The position numbers were made by a program, and so were the translations under genes. This document shows, in pieces, positions 39,161 through 48,500 of a stretch of 64,000 bases of DNA. The stretch is from Diaporthe sp. PMI_573 (taxonomy: Eukaryota; Ascomycota; Sordariomycetes; Diaporthales; Diaporthaceae): positions 310,001-374,000 of the forward strand of contig JAJTUP010000058.1 in assembly GCA_021399435.1 (NCBI GenBank), in the 5' to 3' direction. A model generated the notes under the pieces. It did not search any database and was not told the origin of the DNA. It was given only the letters and a program-made list of their open reading frames with translations. The stretch's first letter is position 1. Each line of letters starts with the position of its first letter.

Positions 39161-39391
39161 GCGGCGAGTTGCTGAGGCTTATCGCTCACGAACAGCTACA
39201 AACTGCTCTCACTCCACTTATAGTGCATGCAGGGAACTCACGTGTCGACCAGCTTCACGAGCGCTAGACCGCTGAAAACTTTCGACGACATTATGGAGTA
39301 AAGCGTCTGCTTCGCGGCGAGAATGCAAGCAACTTCAGCTATTGCTTGCTTTCACAGCAGAAAACCGAAAAGGTGGTGATGGCGGAGTCAT

Positions 39392-39400
39392 ATCGCGCCG
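39392..39400. repeat. 9-bp target-site duplication, left
   Basis: ATCGCGCCG, repeated at 39989-39997. Confidence 0.9.
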
Positions 39401-39988
39401 TTACCTCAGCAAGCTCAGGCCCGAGCGTCCGGCGCCAAGGCGCGCTAGTCCTAATCGGTAGCACGTACGCAAAGGGCCTGAGCCAAATTTGCACTTTTTT
39501 GGTGCGGTTGTCGTTCGTGCGCTCCGAAAGTGCGCGACGCGATTTGCGTTCGTAGCTCTACAACACCAACTTCACCAATTCATCTGCGCGTTGCACCTTC
39601 AATATCGTCTTGATTTTCTTGAGACTATGCTTGGAACTACATATGTATTGTAGCTATCGATAGCCCAGCGGAGCTCTTTCCGCATGTAACTGCATACCAT
39701 ATCGAGCTTCTCACCGTCTGAGCGGGGTGATCGTCGACGTGTGTCATCGACGGGTGGTAAGGGCAGAGAGGCAGATGGGCTACCGGATGTACCCGAAGGC
39801 TTCCCGCTTTCGGGCGCCATATTCAGAATAATGTAGGAATGAATGAAATAATAATGTAGGATGTGGTGGTGATGGCCCGTGAAAGAGTTACTAAGCGACG
39901 AACGACAACCGCACCAAAAAAGTGCAAATTTGGCTCAGGACTAGCGCGCCTTGGCGCCGGACGCTCGGGCCTGAGCTTGCTGAGGTAA
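39401..39988. mobile_element. 588-bp Mutator-like (MULE) non-autonomous element
   Basis: Long terminal inverted repeats begin TTACCTCAGCAAGCTCAGGC at 39401 and end with the complement at 39988. The right arm is 91 nt. The left arm matches it along the same length but is interrupted by about 27 extra nt near 39452-39478. A perfect 9-bp duplication ATCGCGCCG flanks the element (39392-39400 and 39989-39997). Nine-bp duplications with long TIRs point to the Mutator superfamily. A 73-aa frame (39599-39820) inside carries no transposase core, so transposition would need enzyme from elsewhere. Confidence 0.85.
39599..39820 (-). CDS. 73-aa frame inside the MULE-like element
   Basis: ATG at 39820. 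The frame begins MAPESGKPSGTSGSPSASLP, then DDTRRRSPRSDGEKLDMVCS and YMRKELRWAIDSYNTYVV. The second half looks like a helical N-terminal segment that I associate with larger fungal transposon-encoded proteins but cannot name. It lies wholly between the TIRs. Probably the remaining 5' end of a larger gene that was lost when the element became non-autonomous. Confidence 0.4.
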   Translation of the reverse strand: MAPESGKPSGTSGSPSASLPLPPVDDTRRRSPRSDGEKLDMVCSYMRKELRWAIDSYNTYVVPSIVSRKSRRY

Positions 39989-39997
39989 ATCGCGCCG
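39989..39997. repeat. 9-bp target-site duplication, right
   Basis: ATCGCGCCG, identical to 39392-39400. Confidence 0.9.
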
Positions 39998-40616
39998 ATC
40001 CAGGACGAGGCACGTGACTCGGACCAGGATGAGCCACTCGTCCTGGCGCACAAGTTTCCATAGCTAATAACTCGCCGCTCTTAGGTCGGGCAGATGTGGA
40101 TCCGTAGGCTCGCTTACATAAACCGCCAGGCATACCGCTATATATATTTGAAATTCCGAGAGATATATGCGAGGGCTCATATTGGTAGGGTGTGAGACTA
40201 AACCTTTTTTCTCCCTTTTTTTTGCCCTGCCTTCAGCTAATTCTTCAAGCAGATTCGTGAGCCGCTTTAGCGGCGCTCGGGAATTCCTGTCTCTCAGGCC
40301 CTCTGGGAGCCATTACCCCTTTAGGGAAGGCGTCGCGCTGTTAAGCGCGCCCAGTGGGTCTGAGTGCCTGAGGTAAACCGGTTCTCCCACCAAGCCGCTG
40401 TGTGACTTTATTTCCGGGGGGCCTTCTCCACAATCCCGGCCCAATCAGTTTCCAGAGCAACGGCCATCCTCGTAAGCAGATGGGCACGGTAAGCTAGAAC
40501 AACACTAAAATGCGACCAAACCGTCTCTCAGCAGTGCACTCCACAGGCTACTATTCTCTTGATCAATCAATGCATTCCTAACATACTCACAACGTTCGGC
40601 ACCTACTACCCTAATA
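39998..40616. other. upstream region of the 851-aa gene with several GC-rich stem-loops
   Basis: After the MULE-like element, sequence around 40250-40370 folds into short perfect hairpins, e.g. GCCGC-TTTA-GCGGC (40261-40274) and GCGCT-GTTA-AGCGC (40336-40349). It follows a T-rich tract at 40206-40222. No frame is coding. It may be the promoter/5' leader of the next gene or a decayed structured RNA. Confidence 0.35.
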
Positions 40617-43172
40617 ATGGAAGGAAACAGGGTGGCAGAGCTTGAGCGACGCTTGCGAGAGGCGGAGCAACGCGCCGAGGAAGCAGAGCGAGAGAGGCAG
40701 GAAGAGCGCCAACGCGCCGAGGAAGCAGAGCGAGAGAGGCAGGAAGAGCGCCAACGCGCCGAGGAAGCAGAGCGAGAGAGGCAGGAAGAGCGCCAACGCG
40801 CCGAGGAAGCAGAGCGAGAGAGGCAGGAAGAGCGCCAACGAGCCGAGAAAGAACAACAACGAGCCGAGAAAGCAGAGCGAGAGAGAGAAGTGGAGCGAGA
40901 ACGAGCCGAGCTATCCGAGAAACAGACACGGCCAACCACCCTTGACGAGTACATTACCGCTTGCCATACATCAGTATTCTCCCGATTTTCTGTCGAAACG
41001 AATCCGAAATTCACATCCAAGGGCCCTATAACGAATCCCCGAAACAAGTGGTGCCCTACCAAAATCCAGCCATGGTCCGATTTCCTCCACAACCAAAGGA
41101 TCATATTCGGTACGCTCAACAGTACCTTCCCTTCCGAAACACGTGTCTTCGAGAATAGGAACTTTCTAGACGGGCTAGGAGAGAGGATTTCGAGACGCAA
41201 GATTGCCGACGAGAAGACGCTGGAATATTTCCTCCATAATAGCGTGGAAGACCCGGTTCGGAATATTATCGAGCAGCTGAAAAATGTCCCGGAGGCATCC
41301 AGCGCCTTCGACATCGGCAACGGCATCATCTTCGAAAACCATCCTCATGCGATTAGTGACGTTGCCGAGGAAGTGGTGGATAGAGAAACGCCATCAACGC
41401 CGCCACAAACGCCCAACCAGCGACACGACCCCCATCAGCTACGCGCCGATCAAATCTGCATCTACCGATCCGACAATACACAATCATCAAGACGCACCAT
41501 GCTCTACATCTCCGAATACAAACCGCCTCACAAGTTGACGGCTTCTCATCTACGTCTCGGTCTCCGTCCCATGGATATTTACAAGGAGGTTGTCAACCGG
41601 AACACAATCCCAACTTCGGTCGATCCAGCTGCTCGATTTCAATACTTCGCAGAAAGGTTGACAGCGTCTGCCATCACACAAACGTATCACTACATGATCG
41701 AGGGCGGTCTTGAGTACAGTCTTCTGACTACAGGTGAGACGATTGTATTTCTCACGATCGATTGGGATGATCCTGGCACGCTCTACTACCACCTGGCCGA
41801 GCCTGGCCCCGAGGCGGCGGCGCACTCAGATCAGTTGCATCTCTGCACGGCCGTAGGTCAATACTTGGCTTTCACCCTCCTGGTCCTAGAAACACGGGGT
41901 GAGCATGGGCAGGAGGAACGACAGAGAGCAACACAGACTCTACATACTTGGGCGGAAGACTTTGAAACGACAGTGCGGTCCGTACCCGACAGTGAACGAA
42001 CTGCGTCATCGGATGCTTCGTTTATTCCTGAGCCTACAACGTATCAAAACGTCGACCGGTCACCCATCGTCAAACGCCTAAGGAGGCGCTTCTTCATTCA
42101 ATACCAGTGTAGTGACAGCTTGTCCAAGGTAGACAATCACCCAGAGTCGTCAGATGATGATGAATCGTCTTCAAAGCCACCAGAAACGCCGACCCCAAGT
42201 GCAGGGAATGCTGGACCTCGAAGGAGCCAGCGGATCCTCGCGCGACGGCCGCGAGGAGGCGGAAGCCAAAGGGGAGGCAAAGGGGCGGATGATGCTGAAG
42301 TCGGGCCCGAGGCAGAAACCGGTGCGATCTCTCAACGAGACAGTCCCTACTGCACGCAAAAATGTCTGCTTGGCCTGGTCAAGGGACAAAAGCTGGACCC
42401 AACATGCCCAAATGTGGGTCGTCACCGAAGGCATGGTGATTACCATCCTGTGGATCACACGCAGTGGCTCAGTATGCTTCATCAGCAGCTCAAACAATCA
42501 CTTGATGACGGCATCACGCCGCTGGGGCATGGTGGCGCACGCGGGGTCCTGTTCAAAGTGACGTTGCTTGCGTACGGCTACACTTTCGTCAGTAAAGGCA
42601 CGGTGCGGGCCTTCATCCCCGATCTTGAGCACGAGGCGGACGTGTACAAACGTCTTCTCCCAGCCCAAGGTAGAAACGTGCCAGTATTTCTAGGGGCTAT
42701 CGATCTTCGTCAGATGCAGAAAATCTACTACTACGATCACCGAGTGTATGTGGTATACATGACATTACTATCATGGGGAGGATGCAGCATCTCGGAAGCA
42801 AAGGCGGCAGGATTCCCGAATGAGAAGCTACGCGCACTGGCCATTCAGTCACTGCAAGCTATTCATCGACAACGCGTTCGCCACACAGATGTGCGGGATG
42901 CGAACATGCTGTTCAACGAGGGGACTGGTGTCATGATAATTGACTTTGAGCGGGCCGAGATGCTCGATCTGCAGCGCCAACCACTAGCTCCGATCATACC
43001 AAACAAACGGGCATGGGCGGGGAAGGGTAGAAATGGGAAACAGGTGAGAAAAATTACCATTGGTGGGCACGGGTTTTGCAATGAAGTTGGGGAGCTAGAA
43101 GCAATATTTGCTCAGAAACACACAGCTAGCGAGCGTTCTAGAGAGGTTCAGAGAATCTCACGCTGGACGTAG
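40617..43172 (+). CDS. coiled coil + PD-(D/E)xK-like core + kinase-like domain protein, 851 aa
   Basis: ATG at 40617. Residues 1-100 are a highly charged coiled coil built from a 14-residue unit (EEAERERQEERQRA) repeated four times. Residues about 105-480 form a folded region in which Asp278 (ADQICIYR) and Glu300-Tyr-Lys302 (ISEYKPPHKLT) have the spacing of a restriction-endonuclease-like D...ExK site. A basic, disordered hinge (about 540-590) follows. The C-terminal domain has kinase features: HTDVRDAN (His756, Asp758, Asn763) and IIDFERA (Asp776); a clear glycine loop is not seen. The nuclease-plus-kinase pairing resembles CRN-type effector/conflict proteins described in fungi and oomycetes. 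That name is inference. The single exon is intact. Confidence 0.7.
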   Translation: MEGNRVAELERRLREAEQRAEEAERERQEERQRAEEAERERQEERQRAEEAERERQEERQRAEEAERERQEERQRAEKEQQRAEKAEREREVERERAELSEKQTRPTTLDEYITACHTSVFSRFSVETNPKFTSKGPITNPRNKWCPTKIQPWSDFLHNQRIIFGTLNSTFPSETRVFENRNFLDGLGERISRRKIADEKTLEYFLHNSVEDPVRNIIEQLKNVPEASSAFDIGNGIIFENHPHAISDVAEEVVDRETPSTPPQTPNQRHDPHQLRADQICIYRSDNTQSSRRTMLYISEYKPPHKLTASHLRLGLRPMDIYKEVVNRNTIPTSVDPAARFQYFAERLTASAITQTYHYMIEGGLEYSLLTTGETIVFLTIDWDDPGTLYYHLAEPGPEAAAHSDQLHLCTAVGQYLAFTLLVLETRGEHGQEERQRATQTLHTWAEDFETTVRSVPDSERTASSDASFIPEPTTYQNVDRSPIVKRLRRRFFIQYQCSDSLSKVDNHPESSDDDESSSKPPETPTPSAGNAGPRRSQRILARRPRGGGSQRGGKGADDAEVGPEAETGAISQRDSPYCTQKCLLGLVKGQKLDPTCPNVGRHRRHGDYHPVDHTQWLSMLHQQLKQSLDDGITPLGHGGARGVLFKVTLLAYGYTFVSKGTVRAFIPDLEHEADVYKRLLPAQGRNVPVFLGAIDLRQMQKIYYYDHRVYVVYMTLLSWGGCSISEAKAAGFPNEKLRALAIQSLQAIHRQRVRHTDVRDANMLFNEGTGVMIIDFERAEMLDLQRQPLAPIIPNKRAWAGKGRNGKQVRKITIGGHGFCNEVGELEAIFAQKHTASERSREVQRISRWT
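40674..40841 (+). repeat. 42-bp minisatellite, four copies, inside the coiled coil
   Basis: Four nearly identical 42-bp units starting GCCGAGGAAGCAGAGCGAGA encode the 14-aa coiled-coil repeat. Near identity at the DNA level implies recent expansion or homogenisation. In-frame copy-number change would lengthen or shorten the coil. Confidence 0.9.
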
Positions 43173-43702
43173 AGATTCCACCTAGCTAGTTAGGACGATC
43201 AGAGGCATATAGGGCTGAAGCGTAATTGATTTTACTGCCAATCACATGCACTTGCTTACAGGATTCATTGACTTAAATGGCCGTGGTTATTGGGGAGAAC
43301 TAGTTCAAGTCTTGCTATATTTCTCCACGGCAACCCCGTACTAGGGACGTCCATATCAGCCAACAGGGATTGGCCAATTAGAGCGCGTGTTCCCCAGTTT
43401 CTCCGCCTTAAGGCTGTGTTCCTGATTGGTGGAATAGCGAGGTAAAGCCGACATATTTCGGTCTCCCAAGCATTCAACGAAATGCGAAGCAGCATTCCTA
43501 ATAAGTCAAGTCTAGCAAGTCAAGTTGGCAAGTCAAATCAAGTCTTGCAAATCAAATCGTCGGGCTCACAACCCAAATCAAGTCAAGTTCTCCTCACTCA
43601 GACTTGCCAGACTTGCAAGTCATATATGGCATCTGGTTTTTCCTCTAACGTGGTTGGACACCCAGCCGCGCAGGACACCTACCCGCGCACTTTTGCTAAC
43701 TC
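43173..43702. other. intergenic with simple repeats
   Basis: 43500-43625 is a run of degenerate CAAGTCAA-type words. No gene is seen. Confidence 0.5.
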
Positions 43703-43835
43703 TACCAATTTTAGCCAACCCCAGCACCCACCCAGGGCAAAAGGGTCAATTGAATTTGGTACCAATTGGTGCCATCTGCTCTTAATTCCTTATTTTCAAT
43801 TGATTTGGTCAATTTAAAGGTGTTGGCGTAACTGC
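43703..43835. repeat. dispersed repeat, copy A
   Basis: About 130 bp that match the reverse complement of roughly 63125-63265 with many small differences. Shared words include TTAGCCA, CCCAGCACCC, ACCAATTGGTGCCA and TTCCTTATTT. ACCAATTGGT is itself palindromic. Confidence 0.7.
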
Positions 43836-43858
43836 AGTGCCAGTCTGAAGTGACTGAC

Positions 43859-43890
43859 TTTTGGTGGGGAAATCAGCTTCCCCACCAAAA
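43859..43890. repeat. perfect foldback, 13-bp arms
   Basis: TTTTGGTGGGGAA, a 6-nt loop ATCAGC, then TTCCCCACCAAAA. It could be the end of a small element or a structured transcript end. It lies between dispersed repeat A and the pogo fragment. Confidence 0.7.
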
Positions 43891-43950
43891 TGGAGCATTT
43901 CAGACATGCAGGATCAACGTCAATAAACACCAGCCAGGTCAACTATTTGG

Positions 43951-43969
43951 GCGGTCCGCCGCGGACCGC
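43951..43969. repeat. 19-nt perfect palindrome at the pogo-fragment stop codon
   Basis: GCGGTCCGCCGCGGACCGC, 9-bp arms around one C, directly after the stop codon (43970-43972) of the minus-strand transposase frame. Confidence 0.7.
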
Positions 43970-44785
43970 TTAAGAATGTACTATTATACACTCAGAATCT
44001 AACTGACTAGACCCTTCTACATCTTTCCCACAAGTTTTTGCATAATGCCCAGTCTCACCGCAGTTGCCACATCGTCGTTTACTCGGTCCGCCACGGGCCG
44101 CCTCCTCAGCACTACCAGCCATTTCACCAGCTGGCCGCTTCCCCTTTTGTTTCTCTTCAATTATTGCCTGGGAATCCTCAATGCTAAGTGCCCCTCCAAG
44201 CTGCACTCGGGTTCTCTTAGCCCTCCGGCGTTTGGCGAGTGCTAGATTGGCATTCTCAAGTGTGCGGACCCGATCCTCCAAAATCGTAATTTTATGCGCC
44301 ATTGTTTGTGAACCCTTTGACAGCTGATCAACAGCCTCAAGAATTGGTGTAGGGGAGCTGCCTTGATGGTCCGAGATCCTGCCTTTAATAAAACTGGATT
44401 GCTGGACGGTTTGTTGGGCATTGGAGGGTGTTTGTGATTCCCACTTGGAAGGGGATACAGGAAGGGATTGCAACGGAGTTTGTAGGGAGATATCCAGCTT
44501 TAAAATGACAGAATCTGGGTCCCAAGGAGAGATTCCAGCTCCTCTAAACCCAGACTTTATATTTTCTTTCGTAAAGATCTTGTCGTGGGCTGCCTTGAAC
44601 GCAACGAAGAACTCAGACTTGGTGATGTGGTTGATAGAGGCCCGGATGAAGAGATTGATCTCATCACCATATGCACGCTTTAATGGCGAGAATAATCCAA
44701 CATCTAGTGGCTGGAGTAGATGAGAGGAATGTGGTGGCATGCTGATAGGGATAATGTTGTGCTCTTTGCAGTACTGCTCAAACAT
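43970..44785 (-). pseudogene. pogo/Fot1-type transposase C-terminal fragment with CCHC knuckle
   Basis: The frame starts abruptly inside a transposase: MFEQYCKEHNIIPISMPPHS, HLLQPLDVGLFSPLKRAYGD, then FVAFKAAHDKIFTKENIKSG and FRGAGISPWDPD. These are the last blocks of the DDE_1 domain in fungal pogo-type elements. A Ser/Pro linker and coiled coil follow (KITILEDRVRTLENANLALA), ending in a zinc knuckle CGNCGETGHYAKTC, as found in Fot1/Pot-type proteins. The catalytic N-terminal half is gone. At its 5' edge the fragment replaces the last codons of the vWA-Hint gene, so the junction at about 44785 is an insertion or deletion breakpoint. Confidence 0.85.
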
Positions 44786-46823
44786 GGGCATCGATGTCCC
44801 CGTCCTTCTCCAGTAGCACGCTGTATATCGCCCCCGTGTATCTCACCAGCTTGCCCGGCAGCACCTGGGCGGGGAACACCCAGACGTGCCCGTCGCCCGC
44901 AGCCGTCAACGGGTCCGCAGTGGGCAGAGTAACGGGGTGCCAGGGGGTCACGAGCACACCCTCGAGCCGGACCATTGCGTGACTATGTACCGGAGTGGCA
45001 AGCAAGGCGGCGACCTTCCGGGGCCCGGATGGCGTGGCTACCACATCGCCCCTGCGCAGCGACGAGATCCGGACGTGTTGCTTGCCGCCGCCATCGCCAA
45101 CTCCGAGGCGCACGGGTGTCCGTCCCGCGAAGCACGGCGCGCTCGACGAGTTGTATGACCTCATCGAGATGGCCGCCGCGGTACCGGTAGACCTCGACCT
45201 GATGTCGACGAAACTCCGGACGGCGCCGGTGCGCGAGGCGCACCAGGCCATGCTGTGCCCGCCGACTGGTCCTCCTCCTCCTCCAAGAGGGCCGCTGATG
45301 TTGCTCGGCTTCGGGGCGGGGAGGTCGTCGAAGGCGGAGCTCAGGGCGTTGCGGCACTGGGTGAAGAGCGGGGACCCGGCGCCGTACTGCAGGGGCCCCG
45401 GGTCCTTAAAGCTGTTGCAGGCCTGCCTCGCGTGCGCACCGTGCAGACTGGGCAGGTAGTGCTGGCCCCAGCGGGCGAGGTACTTGTCGTTGGACAGGGC
45501 GAGGGTCACCTGGCCCAGGGGCTCCGGGCCGGTCAGGTCCTGCATGAGGGCCGCGCACATGGCGTCTTTGGGAAAGTGGGCCGCGGGCAGCGAGGCGATA
45601 ATGTCGCGGAGCTGTTGCTGTTTCTCGGCGAGGCCGGCTTGGGACTGGAGCTCGGGGTTGAGGCGGTGCTCCCCAAGGGCGTCTATCGGGAAGAGCTCGG
45701 AGAGAAAGGCGCAGATGCGGGATCGGGAGACGTGACTTGCTGTCTCGGCGCCGGAGAGGGATGTAAAGGACAAGTCCATCAGGTCCCGGCTGGCGTGGCT
45801 GATGTGTTGTGCTTCTGTCATTTTGTTGTATTGAAGGGCGACGTTTAGAAATGACGGCTCCATGTTACTGTCTGAAGAGCTGCTCTTCCACCTCAAATAG
45901 ACATCCCGAGATTGGCCGTACTGTAGACTTCCTAGTGGTATGTTGAGTTCAAAGTTGCCGCCAGGAGCCTGGACAGGATGCTCTTGGTCCACAGCAATCC
46001 CCATTGTCTGCTGTATTGTGGCGATGTTGGGATATGTCAATCTGAGAGTGGCAGTATTGGCAAAAGTCGACTGGAGGTTGGCAACGGCATGGACAAAGAC
46101 AGTGCCTATCATGCCTGCATCGGGAATGAAGGCGTAGTTACCTCCTCCAAACTCTGCAATTGACTTCAGCAGTCCTGATCTAAGGGTATATCCGAAACCG
46201 AAGGTGTGGACGGACGGCACTATACTACCCATCGCCTTGAGCGCTGGCACGTATCCTTGTTGGGGACACATGTGGTTCGGATCTCCATCCGTTAAAACCA
46301 TGACAGCAGGTACACGGCCTGTATTTGCTTTGTTATTGAAAAGCTTGATGCCATCTCGCAATCCGTGCCACAGATTTGTGCATCTTTCAAGCCCTATGGC
46401 CTCAATCTTCTCCTTGGCGGTTTCCTTGTTGGCGTCCGTCATCTCTGTCAGTAGTTGGAGAACCTTGGATTCGTTGGAAAATGTCACGATTGCCAGTCGA
46501 TCTTCCTTCGTCATTGTCGACATTATCATGCAGCATGCGTGCTTGACAAGGTCCAATACCGAGAGACCTGTGCTCTCGTCCACGCCAGGAGCAGGGGCAT
46601 CATCACCCATGCTGCGCGACACGTCAATCACCAAGGCGATATCGCATGGCACGCGTGAGAGCTTTTTGTTTTCTGGCACCTTCGGCGGTTGGACTGTGAC
46701 AATGACACCATCTTTGTCGGATAGTGGTTGTATTCTCACGGCAGCACAACCCTGTGGGGAAGTGTTCGCTCCACGAGGTTCCTCGACCTGGGCGTAAGGA
46801 GGAGGGGCGTCATTGATGTCCAC
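44778..46823 (-). CDS. vWA domain + Hint domain protein, C-terminus lost, about 680 aa
   Basis: A Pro-rich start (DINDAPPPYAQVEEP) precedes a von Willebrand A domain with the metal site DVSRSM (CDIALVIDVSRSMGDD), then TFGFGYTLRSGLLKSIAEFG and a beta-rich linker. From about residue 570, CFAGRTPVRLG, ISSLRRGDVVATPSGPRKV, HAMVRLEGVLVTPWHPV and YTGAIYSVLLEKDGD form a Hint (intein/hedgehog) fold with its Cys nucleophile. The final Hint block is replaced by a stop at the junction with the pogo fragment. The codon at 46823 is GTG. A likely true start is an ATG at 46879-46881, joined by an intron GTAAGA...CATAG (46827-46878). vWA-Hint proteins are widespread in fungi and of uncertain function. Confidence 0.85.
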   Translation of the reverse strand: MDINDAPPPYAQVEEPRGANTSPQGCAAVRIQPLSDKDGVIVTVQPPKVPENKKLSRVPCDIALVIDVSRSMGDDAPAPGVDESTGLSVLDLVKHACCMIMSTMTKEDRLAIVTFSNESKVLQLLTEMTDANKETAKEKIEAIGLERCTNLWHGLRDGIKLFNNKANTGRVPAVMVLTDGDPNHMCPQQGYVPALKAMGSIVPSVHTFGFGYTLRSGLLKSIAEFGGGNYAFIPDAGMIGTVFVHAVANLQSTFANTATLRLTYPNIATIQQTMGIAVDQEHPVQAPGGNFELNIPLGSLQYGQSRDVYLRWKSSSSDSNMEPSFLNVALQYNKMTEAQHISHASRDLMDLSFTSLSGAETASHVSRSRICAFLSELFPIDALGEHRLNPELQSQAGLAEKQQQLRDIIASLPAAHFPKDAMCAALMQDLTGPEPLGQVTLALSNDKYLARWGQHYLPSLHGAHARQACNSFKDPGPLQYGAGSPLFTQCRNALSSAFDDLPAPKPSNISGPLGGGGGPVGGHSMAWCASRTGAVRSFVDIRSRSTGTAAAISMRSYNSSSAPCFAGRTPVRLGVGDGGGKQHVRISSLRRGDVVATPSGPRKVAALLATPVHSHAMVRLEGVLVTPWHPVTLPTADPLTAAGDGHVWVFPAQVLPGKLVRYTGAIYSVLLEKDGDIDAHV

Positions 46824-48223
46824 AACCTATGATCTGTTAATTACGGCTCATATTGATGTCTGCGGATAATATAGTCTTACCATTGTGATTAATATCACCG
46901 ATAGAAAGTCACCAAGTACGTTAGTTAAAATCTTAAATGTCGAGTCGTTGTGCAGATTAGCTGAGAAGAGGAATATAGATTTAGAAGAGAGGGTAATTGT
47001 AGACTCGTCCTCTACTTTATATAGACAATGCATACAAAAGGGACGAGGCAGCTACTTCTATACAGTCACCGCCACTCAACTGGCCAGCATTACGTTGTGA
47101 CAAATACAAAAAGACCAAAGCAATGGTCAGGCGGAGAAGTAGGGATGTTGGCCAGGGTTGGGGAGGTGGTCGGCCTTGCGTTCTGACTGGTGCTTAAACG
47201 TCTACCCTGGTCAAAGAGGCAGTGACTCAACGCCGGTGGCGGTTGGTAGACAAGAAAAGGTAGCAGTTAAGGGAAATCTACCGTATTGAAATACACTCTA
47301 AGCCTCTTGGCCATATGTAACATTCGGCTCACTTTGTCCTTTGGAGGTGGTCTGCCATGCCACACTCGGCACTGCCCCGTTCTTGCCCGCAATTCAGGCG
47401 GTCTGCCTTACCCAGTTTCCATTGCCTACGAGTAAAATCACCAAGCCACCTGGTGGCGTTGGTGATTGACTCACTATTGATTTTCTTATCACGCTGTCCT
47501 TTAGGGTTCATCTAAGAGGTAAAGTCCTGCGGCTGGCAGAGTTCTAATCAACGCATGCCGGCATTATACAGTGTCCAGTTATAATGCCATATATATCAGA
47601 CTTCACTGCGGTATTGGTATTGTTAGCTCTAATGTGGAAAGATAAAGATAAGGAACAATGCACCGACCGATGGGGAAGCATTAAAGAGAGCCGAGGAGTC
47701 TTTGGATAGGTACATAAAGGATGACCTGCCAGTTCTGGCTTTGTTAAGGATGTATTCCTGAGTACCCCCTTACTACAAGCATCGTCTGCCAAGCCACATG
47801 AGCCACGGACCCACACCACCACTACTAAAAATGTTAACTAAAAGTTCAGAGGTACTGTACATACGAAGTTAGGGTCTTAAAACAGCCCAAAAAATCGACC
47901 CACGGCCACCAAACTCATCTCCCGGCGTGCACGCCCCATGGGCACATAGCCGAAATCGAGCGTTTCCGTTTAACAAAATATACTGTATTTATGTAAAGTT
48001 CCATCAATAATTAACGTGGGTTGACTACAAACTGTAGTCTGCTCGAAATCAGATGCGGGGGCTTTAGAACATAAGTACATAACGCTGCTGGTTCCTGCAA
48101 CAAGGCCAACCGCTTTGATCTCTCACGGGTGTGAAAATTATAGCAGTGGCGCCGTTGCGAATGCACTCGGTGCAACGACTCGGTGCGCCAGAATAACCGT
48201 GAATCAATGAGACTAGGCATTTC
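46824..48223. other. intergenic, no gene seen
   Basis: Beyond the possible first exon of the vWA-Hint gene near 46880, only short frames occur (e.g. 47329-47511 minus) without family signatures. Confidence 0.4.
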
Positions 48224-48500
48224 TCACCAGTTCCAATTCGTCATCTTGTTGAAGGGCTGGTCGTGCCTACGATAGTAGGAGTCGGGGTGGTTCAATCGGG
48301 TCTCAAAATCATGTTCCATTGTCGCTTCAGCTAACATTCCCAGGGCGATCCCCTCATCGTCGGTTCCGTCGCCGACCTCTACCGCGAACAGTAGAGGAGT
48401 GTTGCCGTCATTATCGACGTCGTCTACATCGATGCCCTCCTGTTGTAACAAGAAGGCCGCCAGGTCCGGGTCCTTGCGCGGTACCGAATGCTCATTGTAT
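48224..48500 (-). pseudogene. ankyrin-repeat fragment A
   Basis: The minus frame encodes RKDPDLAAFLLQQEGIDVDD followed by VDNDGNTPLLFAVEVGDG, one ankyrin unit (D..G.TPL..A) with its leading helix (LAAFLLQ). There is no ATG before the unit apart from an internal one. The frame ends within about 50 further residues that are not repeat-like. With the fragment at 50340-50525, it suggests a dispersed ankyrin gene broken by the TIR element between them, but the strands are opposite. Confidence 0.5.

Noticed and set aside
44886..46797. long plus-strand frames opposite the vWA-Hint gene
   Set aside because: They mirror a well-supported gene of high G+C content and lack domains of their own.
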